A stretch of DNA of 64,000 bases, taken from assembly GCF_900580865.1 (NCBI RefSeq), contig NZ_UTBZ01000191.1, positions 47,733 to 111,732 of the forward strand, given 5' to 3'. Position numbers and translations under genes: made by a program. Under the pieces are notes generated by a model, which had not been told where the DNA came from, searched no databases, and worked only from the letters and a program-made list of their open reading frames with translations. Shown in pieces: positions 25,038-32,870 of this stretch; position 1 is the stretch's first letter, and every line of letters starts with the position of its first letter. The stretch comes from Pseudomonas viridiflava. GTDB lineage: Bacteria; Pseudomonadota; Gammaproteobacteria; Pseudomonadales; Pseudomonadaceae.

Positions 25038-26756
25038 TCAACTGGCCAACTCGGTAAAACGCCTCCGCGCCCATTCCTCAACCAACCGCGCCGGCGTGCC
25101 ACACACCTTGCGCTTGTAGACAAAATTTCGGCACTTCTCGGCAAACTGATTGCGGTTGTAGAGCATGTCTTCCTGCATCTCTTGCAACTCGGTTTCGCGG
25201 CACTGGCGGATCAACTCCTGATCAATCCGCGCCTTGCGCTCACGCACCGCCGCATAAGTCGGATCGCTCACCACGCCATTGGCCCGTTGCAGCAACCACA
25301 GAGAAAACTCGTCCGGGCAGAGTGGGCCGATTTCCTGAACCATGCCCAGTTGCCACGCTTGAACCGCGCTCACCGGCAGGCAGGCCTGGGTCAGTTGCTC
25401 GGCCATGGCCGGGCCGACGGCGCGGGGCAGGCTGTAAGTCCAGTATTCGGAACCGTACAACCCCATGCTTTTGTAATGCGGATTGAGCACGACATCGGCG
25501 CGGGCAAAGACGATGTCGGCCGCCAGGGCGAGCATCACGCCACCGGCGCCGGCGTTGCCGGTAACGCCGCTGACCACCAGTTGCCGGGCCGTCAGCAGTT
25601 CTGCGCAGACATCATCGATCGCCTGAATATTCGCCCAGGCTTCAACTCCGGGATCCTGCGCGGCCTGGATCACGTTCAAATGCACGCCGTTGGAAAAACT
25701 GCCGCGCCCGCCCTTGATCAGCAACACCTGAGTATCACGGGACTTGGCCCAGCGCAGTGCGGCGACCAGGCGCTGGCATTGCTCGGTGCTCATGGCGCCG
25801 TTGTAGAACTCGAAGGTCAACTCACCGACGTTGCCGGACTCTCGATAACGAATCGGTTGATACGCTTCGTCACTGAACGGCTGCGTGGCAACCGACCAGT
25901 CCAGCACGGGCACGTCGGCCAATTGCTCGGCCAACAGATGCCGCGCGGGTTGCTTGAAGGTTTCCTCGCCGGGTTGCGGTTTGCGCCGCAGGGCGCCGAT
26001 TCACAGGCTTTGATCACCGGCCGCCACCAGCACGGCATCGTCATGCACCGCGAGAATCTCGCCGGGCATGCCGCTGCGCGAATCGAGGTGCGCGTCGTAC
26101 ACGTAATACTGACCGCCGGCCAGGCTCGCCAGCACGCCGGGCTGGCCGTCGGCGGCATCGATGCAGCGTTTGATGAAGCGCGCGCAGTCGTGCCAGCTGA
26201 AACTGCGGTCGACCTGTTTCATGTTCGGCTGCAAGCGCCCGCGTACTTTTGTATCGGCATAGTCGAGGGCCACCGGTTGAAACCCTTCGATGAATTTCTC
26301 CACCACTTCGCGTATGCAGCGAATCGCCGCGTCACTGACCCGGCCGTTGTACAGCTCGGATTTTCGCAGGCCCGCTGGCAGGTTGAATTCGCAAGTGGCC
26401 CACACCGGGCCGGCGTCCATTTCCTCGACCGCTTGCAACGCGGTGACGCCCCAGCTCGGCAGCTCGTTGGTAATCGCCCAGTCGAGGGCACTGGCGCCGC
26501 GATCGCCGACGATGCCGGGATGGATGATCACCACCGGCCGCTCGGTATTGCTCCACAGCGCCTGCGGCACGCGGTCTTTGAGGAATGGGCAGATCACCAG
26601 ATCCGCGGCGCTGTGTTCGATCTGTTCGCATACGGCTTGTTCATCGGTAAACAGCACGACGCTCGGCGAGTGCCCGGCCTCGCGCAGTTCCAGCCAGGCG
26701 CGTTGGGTCAGGCCGTTGAACGCTGACGACAGCAGAATGATGTTGAGTGGTCGCAT
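25038..26756 (-). pseudogene. hoxX: HoxX-like hydrogenase maturation protein, interrupted by in-frame TGA
   Basis: One reading frame of 572 codons is split by a single TGA at 26001-26003. The N-terminal part (251 residues) is a formyltransferase-like domain (VVIIHPGIVGDRG, SWGVTALQ, SELYNGRV). The C-terminal part continues in the same frame as IGALRRKPQPGEETFKQPAR and then an enoyl-CoA-hydratase-like domain (GRGSFSNGVHLN, GNAGAGGVMLALA). Together they match HoxX, which makes CO from formyl groups for hydrogenase active sites. The TGA follows GDQSL where family members read a tryptophan before I-x-x-L-R, so a TGG to TGA change is the simplest cause. A restart at the TTG at 25934 could make the second domain alone. 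No hydrogenase genes are in the window. Confidence 0.85.
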
Positions 26757-27053
26757 GCTTGCTCTTCCTTGAGTGGGTTAAGCCGTGGGCTCTCGGTGAG
26801 CCGTCCCTGGCTTTCGATGGAGCCGCGAGATTAATCAGTGGCCGGCCACGCGCCAGTGACCGAGGTCAACGTTCTGTCAGCCAATGTTTCTGCGGCGACC
26901 AAGCGCCTTATGCTCAATGGTTTGCTTGTGCTGATTTTTTATTACTTCAAATGTCTTTCGCGCTATTGCACAGTCGCGCCTGATCAGAGCCGGATGATCC
27001 CGGCAGAACGATGGTTTTTCGCAGCGGGTGGGACCCGTTTCAGGGAGCAAGGC

Positions 27054-27560
27054 ATGGGTGGGCACAACCCGCATTACCAGATCATCGGGCAGATGTTCCA
27101 AAAGGACTATCGCTGGCTGTGCGCTGCCGTTGGCCGCACGCTCGGTTGCCCGCACAGTGCGCAAGACATCGCTTCGGAAACCTTTCTGCGGGTGCTGGCA
27201 TTGCCGGATCCCACGGCTATTCGCGAGCCACGCGCGCTGCTCACCACCATCGCCCGCCGATTGGTGTACGAAGGCTGGCGACGTCAGGACCTTGAGCGTG
27301 CCTATCTGGAAAGCCTGGCGCTGGCGCCGGAGCCGGTGCATCCGTCTCCGGAAGAACGGGCGCTGGTGATCGAAGCGCTGCTGGCGGTCGATCGCTTGCT
27401 CAATGGCCTGTCAGCCAAGGCCAAAGCGGCGTTTCTCTACCATCAACTCGACGGCTTGACCTACAGCGAGATCGGCGAGCGCCTTGGCGTGTCGACCAGT
27501 CGTGTGCAGCAATACATGGTCGAAGCGTTCAAGCGCTGCTATCAGGCGATGCAGGCATGA
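27054..27560 (+). CDS. ECF-type RNA polymerase sigma factor (FecI-like)
   Basis: A 168-residue group-4 sigma factor. Region 2 spans about residues 10-75 (YRWLCAAVGRTLGCPHSAQDIASETFLRVL) and region 4 about 110-160 (LLNGLSAKAKAAFLYHQLDGLTYSEIGERLGVSTSRVQQYM). AGGGAGCAAGGC precedes the ATG at 27054; longer in-frame starts back to 26838 would run into the intergenic DNA. The FecR-like gene follows with a four-base overlap, then an STN-type TonB receptor, the standard cell-surface signalling trio. The 297-bp gap before it holds no motif I can name, and does not carry the CTATAAA-N15-GCACAT signal found before three downstream units. Confidence 0.92.
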   Translation: MGGHNPHYQIIGQMFQKDYRWLCAAVGRTLGCPHSAQDIASETFLRVLALPDPTAIREPRALLTTIARRLVYEGWRRQDLERAYLESLALAPEPVHPSPEERALVIEALLAVDRLLNGLSAKAKAAFLYHQLDGLTYSEIGERLGVSTSRVQQYMVEAFKRCYQAMQA

Positions 27561-28504
27561 GGCCGGACGAAGCGGTGATCGACGAGGCGGCGCAGTGGTT
27601 GGCGTTGTTGCAGTCGGGCGAGGCGGGCATGGCTGAGCGGGCCGCGTTCGAGGTCTGGCGGGTTGCCGATCCAAGGCATCAGCAGGTCATCGAGCAAATG
27701 GGCGGCGGCCTCAATCTGCTGCGTAATCCGACCCTGCGCAGCGTGCCGCGCAGCAGCTTGTTGCACAGTCTCAATGCACCGTCGAGTCGTCGACGCTTTA
27801 TCAGCGGCAGTTTGAGTGTGCTCGGTATTGCGCTGTTGGCCGGGTTGCTCGGACGGCGTTACGGCTGGCTGCCGGAGGCGGGGGAGTTGTCGACCGGAAC
27901 CGGCGAGCGACGTGACTTCACCTTGGCCGACGGCAGTGCGTTGGCGCTCAATGCGCGCAGTCGTGTGGTGCCTTTGTTTGACGGCCAGCAACGACTGCTC
28001 GCGTTGCGCAGTGGTGAATTGTTGGTCGACGTGGCGAAAGAGCCGGCGCGGCCTTTTGTAGTCGAGACCGAGCACGGGCGCATGCGTGCGCTGGGGACGA
28101 AATTTCTCGTGCAGTACAGCGAAGAGGCGACGCGATTGGTGCTGCTCCATTCTCAGGTCGAAGTGCTCACCGCAAGTGGCGCACGGCAAGTGGTGGCGGC
28201 CGGCGAGAGTCTGCTGTTCAACGGCGCTGGACTGCTGTCGCTGGAACGCAGCAACGGTCAGGAAAGCGCTTGGGTGAAAGGTCGCCTGGAAGTTCGCGAC
28301 CGGCCTTTGCGCGAGGTCATCGACAGCCTGCGCCGCTACCGTCGCGGCATCTTGCACCTCAGCCCTGAAGTCGCCGATCTGCGTCTCAGTGGCCTGTATC
28401 CGCTCGACGACAGTGATCGCACTCTGCAACTGCTGGAACGCTCGCTGCCGATTCGCGTGACCTGGCATAACCCGTATTGGGTCAGTATCGACGCGCGGTT
28501 ATAA
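27557..28504 (+). CDS. FecR-type transmembrane anti-sigma regulator
   Basis: A 315-residue protein with a cytoplasmic N-terminal domain (about 1-75, containing the family motif EAGMAERAAFEVWRVADPRHQ), one transmembrane helix (about 82-99, SGSLSVLGIALLAGLL) and a periplasmic FecR domain (RRDFTLADGSALALNARSRV..., GELLVDVAKEPARPFVVET) ending in a secretin/STN-like C-terminal segment. It holds the sigma factor and transmits the receptor signal. SRRRF just before the helix resembles a twin-arginine export motif. ATGA overlap couples it to the sigma gene. Confidence 0.92.
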   Translation: MRPDEAVIDEAAQWLALLQSGEAGMAERAAFEVWRVADPRHQQVIEQMGGGLNLLRNPTLRSVPRSSLLHSLNAPSSRRRFISGSLSVLGIALLAGLLGRRYGWLPEAGELSTGTGERRDFTLADGSALALNARSRVVPLFDGQQRLLALRSGELLVDVAKEPARPFVVETEHGRMRALGTKFLVQYSEEATRLVLLHSQVEVLTASGARQVVAAGESLLFNGAGLLSLERSNGQESAWVKGRLEVRDRPLREVIDSLRRYRRGILHLSPEVADLRLSGLYPLDDSDRTLQLLERSLPIRVTWHNPYWVSIDARL

Positions 28505-28521
28505 ACCCATAACTTCTTGGC

Positions 28522-28564
28522 CTAATCGCCGCCCTATAAAAAGCGCCGGCCCGCTGCTCATTCC
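28522..28564 (+). promoter_or_regulatory. candidate ECF promoter, copy 1 (receptor 1)
   Basis: CTAA (28522-28525), eight bases, CTATAAA (28534-28540), fifteen bases, GCTCAT (28556-28561). The same elements at the same spacings lie at 32797 and 35564. The 15-base gap between conserved blocks fits a -35/-10 pair of an ECF sigma factor better than a sigma70 promoter. The receptor start codon follows 34 bases later. Confidence 0.6.
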
Positions 28565-28585
28565 CTGCAGATGCCTTCAACAGGG
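28563..28585 (+). promoter_or_regulatory. leader hairpin covering the ribosome binding site (receptor 1)
   Basis: CCCTG (28563-28567) can pair with CAGGG (28581-28585). The right arm contains the AGGGA that is the likely ribosome binding site, ten bases before the ATG at 28596. The second receptor gene has the same arrangement at 32837-32860. Confidence 0.45.
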
Positions 28586-28595
28586 AAACCCTTCG

Positions 28596-31505
28596 ATGTT
28601 CTCAATCAAACAACAATTACCTCGATTGACCCTCGCCGCTGCCTTGGCAATGGGCATCAGTCCATTGACTGCGGTTGCTCAGGAACCTGCACCAGCGGTG
28701 TTCACTTTCGACATCGCCGCCGGGCCACTGGACGAAGTGCTGCTGGACATCTCGCGGCAGAGCGGTGTGCCGATTTCCTTCAGCCAGGAGCTGGTGCAGG
28801 GTAAACGCAGCGCGGCAGTGCGCGGCGCGTTGGGTGGTCGTCAGGCAGTCGAAAAAGCCTTGCTCGGCAGCGGCCTGCAAGTCGAGCAAAGCGCTCAGGG
28901 TTTAACGGTTCGCGAAGCCGATGCGCCGGTGAAAGTCACTGCCGTGGCACCGGTCACCAGCGCCGATTACCGCATGGAAAAAGTCACCGTTACCGGTTCG
29001 CGTATTGCCCGTGCGCAAAGCGATGGCGCGACGCCGGTCAACGTTATCACCCACGAAGAAATGGAAGCGCGCGGCTACAAAAACGTCTACGACGCCCTGG
29101 CGACGCAAACGCAAAACACCGGCATGACCCAAGGCGAAGATTACGGCAACACCTGGCAACCGGCGGCCAGCGCGCTCAACCTGCGTGGCCTCGGCCCGAA
29201 CCATACGCTGGTGTTGATCAACGGCCGTCGCGTGGCCGACTACCCGACGCCGTACGACGGCAAGGTCAACTTCACCAACCTGGCAAACATTCCGTCGGCG
29301 GTCATCGAACGCATCGAAATCCTCAGCAGCGGCGCCTCGGCGATTTACGGCTCGGACGCGATCGCCGGGGTGGTCAACATCATCCTCAAGGACAAGATCA
29401 ACGGCGTCGACGTCAACCTCAAGGGCGGCACCAGTGAGCGCGGCGGCGGTGACAACCAGCGTTTGCAGATCAGCGGCGGCGGCAGCTGGGGGGACTTTGA
29501 CGGTTTGTTCGGTCTCGAGCTGACTAACCGCGATCCGATCTGGGCCGATGACCGTGGCTTTATGCAAAACGGCCCGCTGGCGGACGTCGGTTACCGCCGC
29601 GACCTGAGCAACAGTCGCTATCTGGGAGCGGGTTGCGGTGCTTATCAGGGCACCTTCGACAACAAGCTGGTCAACAGTGGCGGGCGCTGCCGCACCGATC
29701 AGATGTACAACGATTACTGGACCGTGCAGACCCAGAAGGAAAACTACGACGGCTACACCCGTGGCACCTGGCATTTCAGCGACAGCGGCCAGGTCTTCGC
29801 CGATTTGATGTACGGCCTCGACCACATCCAGAACAACACGCGCGGGCCGACCTTCACCTCGCCGGACTTCATCAACCAGAACAGCGGCAATCTGGAGCGC
29901 TGGTATCGACGCTTCGGTGAAGAGGAAATCGGTGGCCGCACGAGCAACAACAGCAAGTGGCGCGACACCTCGTGGACCGGCACCCTCGGCCTCTCGGACA
30001 AGATCGCCGACACCGGCTGGAGCTACGATCTGGCGGCCAATCGCTCGGAATACCGCAGCGTCAGAACCACCCGTTACACACCGCTGTCATCGATTCAGGA
30101 TTTCTACCTCGGCCCGCAACTCGGTGTCAGCGGTGGTTATCCGGTATTTGCCCCGGATGCTTCACGGCTCGACCGACCGCTGACGCCGCAGGAGTGGCAG
30201 CAGTTTCGTGGCAACCTGACCCAGAGCAGCAAGTCGGTGTCGACCAGTTACAACGCCTCGGTCAATGGCGATCTGTTTGATTTGCCGGCCGGTCCGGTGG
30301 GTTTCGCCGGGGTGCTGGAGGCGGGCAAGCAGGAATACCGCGTCGACCCGGATGACGGCCTCAACGACGGCACCTTTTACGGCGTGAGTCCACAACAAAG
30401 CTCCGGTGGCTCGCGCAAACGTTATGCGGCGGGCGGCGAGTTCAGCATTCCGGTCACCGACACACTGCTGGCAACCGCCGCCGGGCGCTGGGATCAATAC
30501 AAGTTCAGTGGCCGCACCGAACAGCAGAAAACCTACAACCTGGGGCTTGAGTGGCGCCCGGTCACCAGCCTGTTGCTGCGCGGCAGTTACGGCACCAGTT
30601 TCCGCGCGCCGGATCTGAACTACATCTACCAGTCCGACAGCAACGGCTACTACCCGGCGCAGATCGATTACTACGGTTGCAGCCAAGGCGTGGAGGGTGC
30701 CTGTGATCGTGGGCGGGTCGATTACACCCAGAGCGGTACCGCGAATCTTGAGTCTGAACGTGGCAAATCGTGGACCTACGGCTTTGTCTGGTCGCCATCG
30801 CGCAACTTCGATTTCTCCACGGATTTCTGGCGTGTCGAGATCGATGATCTGCTGACCACCGTCGATGAAAACCGCTTGCTGCAACAGGAAAACGAATGTC
30901 GCAACGGCACGCAGGACATCAACGCGGCCAACTGCCAATCGACCCTGGCGCGCATCGATCGTAACGCCGGCAATGCGGCGGTCGATCCCAACCAGTTGAA
31001 TCGTGTGCGGGTCAATGCGATCAACGCCGCCAGCGAGCGGGTCAGTGGTCTGGATTTCAAGAGCAATATCCGCTGGGGTGCCGGGCAGTACGGCGCGTTC
31101 AGTTCGGCGCTGGGTTATACCTTGGTGCTTTCGCATTACTACAAGGAATCGGAGGAAGCGCCGACGCAAGACTGGCGCACCTCGCGGACCAACTACGACT
31201 GGCGCAGCAAGGTCAACGCCAGCCTGACCTGGGATTACCAGAAGGCCACGGCGACACTGATGGGCATTCGTTACGGCTCGGTCACCAACGGCGCGGGGGA
31301 CGGACGTCTGTCGCCATGGACGGTGTTCAACGCCAGTGCGCGCTACAAACTCAATGATCGGGCGAGTGTCGGACTGACCGTGAACAACGTGCTGAATCAG
31401 GTCAAACACGATGACTCGGCGGGGTGGCCATACTACCCGACCGGCAACTATGACCCGTACGGACGGCAATGGTGGCTCGATGTGAGTTATCACTTCGGCG
31501 GCTGA
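28596..31505 (+). CDS. TonB-dependent receptor with N-terminal STN signalling domain
   Basis: A 969-residue outer-membrane receptor. Signal peptide about 1-29 (TAVAQE); STN domain about 37-107 (FDIAAGPLDEVLLDISRQSG), which contacts a FecR protein; TonB-box and plug region from about 128 (EKVTVTGSRIARAQSDGATP, LRGLGPNHTLVLINGRRV, SGASAIYGSDAIAGVVNIIL); then a large beta barrel with cysteine-containing loops (GAGCGAYQ, YYGCSQGVEGACDRG). The plug type resembles receptors for peptide or polymer ligands rather than classical siderophore receptors. It belongs to the sigma/FecR trio and should both import and sense its ligand. It ends SYHFGG, two residues past the usual terminal phenylalanine. Confidence 0.92.
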   Translation: MFSIKQQLPRLTLAAALAMGISPLTAVAQEPAPAVFTFDIAAGPLDEVLLDISRQSGVPISFSQELVQGKRSAAVRGALGGRQAVEKALLGSGLQVEQSAQGLTVREADAPVKVTAVAPVTSADYRMEKVTVTGSRIARAQSDGATPVNVITHEEMEARGYKNVYDALATQTQNTGMTQGEDYGNTWQPAASALNLRGLGPNHTLVLINGRRVADYPTPYDGKVNFTNLANIPSAVIERIEILSSGASAIYGSDAIAGVVNIILKDKINGVDVNLKGGTSERGGGDNQRLQISGGGSWGDFDGLFGLELTNRDPIWADDRGFMQNGPLADVGYRRDLSNSRYLGAGCGAYQGTFDNKLVNSGGRCRTDQMYNDYWTVQTQKENYDGYTRGTWHFSDSGQVFADLMYGLDHIQNNTRGPTFTSPDFINQNSGNLERWYRRFGEEEIGGRTSNNSKWRDTSWTGTLGLSDKIADTGWSYDLAANRSEYRSVRTTRYTPLSSIQDFYLGPQLGVSGGYPVFAPDASRLDRPLTPQEWQQFRGNLTQSSKSVSTSYNASVNGDLFDLPAGPVGFAGVLEAGKQEYRVDPDDGLNDGTFYGVSPQQSSGGSRKRYAAGGEFSIPVTDTLLATAAGRWDQYKFSGRTEQQKTYNLGLEWRPVTSLLLRGSYGTSFRAPDLNYIYQSDSNGYYPAQIDYYGCSQGVEGACDRGRVDYTQSGTANLESERGKSWTYGFVWSPSRNFDFSTDFWRVEIDDLLTTVDENRLLQQENECRNGTQDINAANCQSTLARIDRNAGNAAVDPNQLNRVRVNAINAASERVSGLDFKSNIRWGAGQYGAFSSALGYTLVLSHYYKESEEAPTQDWRTSRTNYDWRSKVNASLTWDYQKATATLMGIRYGSVTNGAGDGRLSPWTVFNASARYKLNDRASVGLTVNNVLNQVKHDDSAGWPYYPTGNYDPYGRQWWLDVSYHFGG

Positions 31506-31679
31506 TGGCAGGAAATTCGCGTTTACGTCCTACGGAAAATGGCGGGTTTTGCGGCAAGTAGGGGATATTTCCGACGACCTTTTCAGGTTGGTCGTCGGAA
31601 GCGCGATCTATAGCATCGGACCTGACATTGAAGTCGCTGAGCAGCTTGAACGCTCAGGCTCCCAGATAAAGGATCGATT

Positions 31680-32252
31680 ATGCGTACCCCACTCATTGAG
31701 CATGAAACCTCTGTTTATTCCCTGCGCAACTTCTGGATCGACGATCGCGCCAGATGCCCCATGGAGGATGTCGCGATGCCCACCGCAAAAGTGCCCCGGC
31801 TGACGGGGCTGAAGAAGGTCGCGGGCAAGCCTGTCGATCTGCTCGTGAACGGCCAGGACCTCGGTGACGACGCCATGCTGATTGTCCGCCTTACCCAGGA
31901 GGGCTTTGAGCTGAGCGACGTCGTCAACATGCTTTCAACTTCCGAAATGTACCTGCGCGAAGACATGGTCAAACGCATCACCGGCAGGTCTGTCAGAACC
32001 GTGCAGCGGCTGTTGAAGGAAGGCAAATCGATACGGATTGACTCGCAGCAGAGTGTTGTCGCCTACCAATATGCGCTGGTGCTGGAGATGGCCACTCGTG
32101 CATTCGGGAGGCTGTCACAGGCGGAAATATGGATGCAGAAGTCGACCCCTTACCTTAACGGCTACGTGCCGTTGGAGTTGACCCACCATCCGCTCGGTTT
32201 CCAGATGGTCGAGCAATACTTGTGTCGGCTTCTGTACGGGGGCTACCCATGA
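31680..32252 (+). CDS. Xre/MbcA/ParS-type antitoxin (DUF2384)
   Basis: A 190-residue antitoxin. The middle holds an Xre-like helix-turn-helix (FELSDVVNMLSTSEMYLREDMVKRITGRSVRTVQRLLKEG) and the C-terminal part the toxin-binding ParS/MbcA domain (LVLEMATRAFGRLSQAEIWMQ, VPLELTHHPLGFQMVEQYLCRL). AAGGA lies seven bases before the ATG at 31680; a later ATG at residue 33 also has an upstream GGAGG. It overlaps the RES toxin gene by four bases (ATGA). It represses its own promoter in related systems. Confidence 0.9.
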   Translation: MRTPLIEHETSVYSLRNFWIDDRARCPMEDVAMPTAKVPRLTGLKKVAGKPVDLLVNGQDLGDDAMLIVRLTQEGFELSDVVNMLSTSEMYLREDMVKRITGRSVRTVQRLLKEGKSIRIDSQQSVVAYQYALVLEMATRAFGRLSQAEIWMQKSTPYLNGYVPLELTHHPLGFQMVEQYLCRLLYGGYP

Positions 32253-32752
32253 ATCCTTTGCCATGGGAAGGGCAATGGTATGGCTGGCGTCTGGATCAGG
32301 AGGCCTACGGAGAGACGTGGGACAGCGGGATGGGTTCAAAACTGAAGGGCGGTCGATGGAATGCGCCTGGCCGGCGAGTCGTCTATGCATCTGTAGATCC
32401 GTCGTCGGCCATTCTGGAGGTGGCAGCCAATAATAGTTTTGATGCGCTGGACAGAGAGCCTTATGTGCTGACGTGCTTTGAAGTCATTCGCGATGCACGG
32501 GTCAAAGTCGTTCAGCCCGAAGAGGTACCCAATCCTTACTGGTTGAGTCCCGCGTGGCCGTCTCCCAATCAACAGCGGTTTGCCGACGCTTTACTGGATG
32601 AGCATCCGTTTGTCCTGATTCCCTCGGCGGCAACCCGTCATTCGTGGAATCTGCTGGTGAGCTGCGACCTGGCAGCGGGGCAGTTCAAGATGGTCTCTCA
32701 AGAGCGTTTTGGCCTGGATACACGGTTGCTGAGGGAGATGGCATCGGCTTGA
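32249..32752 (+). CDS. RES-domain toxin
   Basis: A 167-residue toxin of the RES family, which degrades NAD+ (family knowledge). The conserved residues are visible: arginine in YGWRLDQ, the GGRWNAPGRRVVYAS block with arginine and tyrosine, the serine after it, and the glutamate in AILEVAAN. The start ATG at 32249 overlaps the antitoxin stop; a longer frame beginning at 32222 is less likely. The pair sits between two TonB receptor genes of the same apparent regulon and splits them. Confidence 0.92.
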   Translation: MNPLPWEGQWYGWRLDQEAYGETWDSGMGSKLKGGRWNAPGRRVVYASVDPSSAILEVAANNSFDALDREPYVLTCFEVIRDARVKVVQPEEVPNPYWLSPAWPSPNQQRFADALLDEHPFVLIPSAATRHSWNLLVSCDLAAGQFKMVSQERFGLDTRLLREMASA

Positions 32753-32796
32753 TAGGGAGGCATGGCATTCTTTGCATAACCTCAGCACCCAACAGT

Positions 32797-32838
32797 CTAA
32801 GTCGCCCTCTATAAATCCTTATTCGTCATTGCACATCC
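32797..32838 (+). promoter_or_regulatory. candidate ECF promoter, copy 2 (receptor 2)
   Basis: CTAA (32797-32800), eight bases, CTATAAA (32809-32815), fifteen bases, GCACAT (32831-32836). Spacings are identical to copies 1 and 3, while most of the spacer sequence differs from them, so conservation is limited to the blocks. The start codon follows 34 bases later, exactly as in copy 1. Confidence 0.6.
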
Positions 32839-32860
32839 CTGCATAAACCAAAACGCAGGG
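32837..32860 (+). promoter_or_regulatory. leader hairpin covering the ribosome binding site (receptor 2)
   Basis: CCCTGC (32837-32842) pairs with GCAGGG (32855-32860). The right arm includes the AGGGA that lies ten bases before the ATG at 32871. It is the counterpart of the hairpin at 28563-28585. Confidence 0.45.
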
Positions 32861-32870
32861 ATGGCTGTTC

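Noticed and set aside
26001..26003. In-frame TGA in the HoxX-like gene as a selenocysteine codon
   Set aside because: The family has a tryptophan at this place, not cysteine, and I see no convincing selenocysteine insertion hairpin directly after it. A nonsense change is simpler.
26757..27053. Fur box or autoregulated promoter before the ECF sigma gene
   Set aside because: The 297-bp gap has an AT-rich stretch near 26930-26970, but I found no good match to a Fur palindrome and no copy of the CTATAAA-N15-GCACAT signal.
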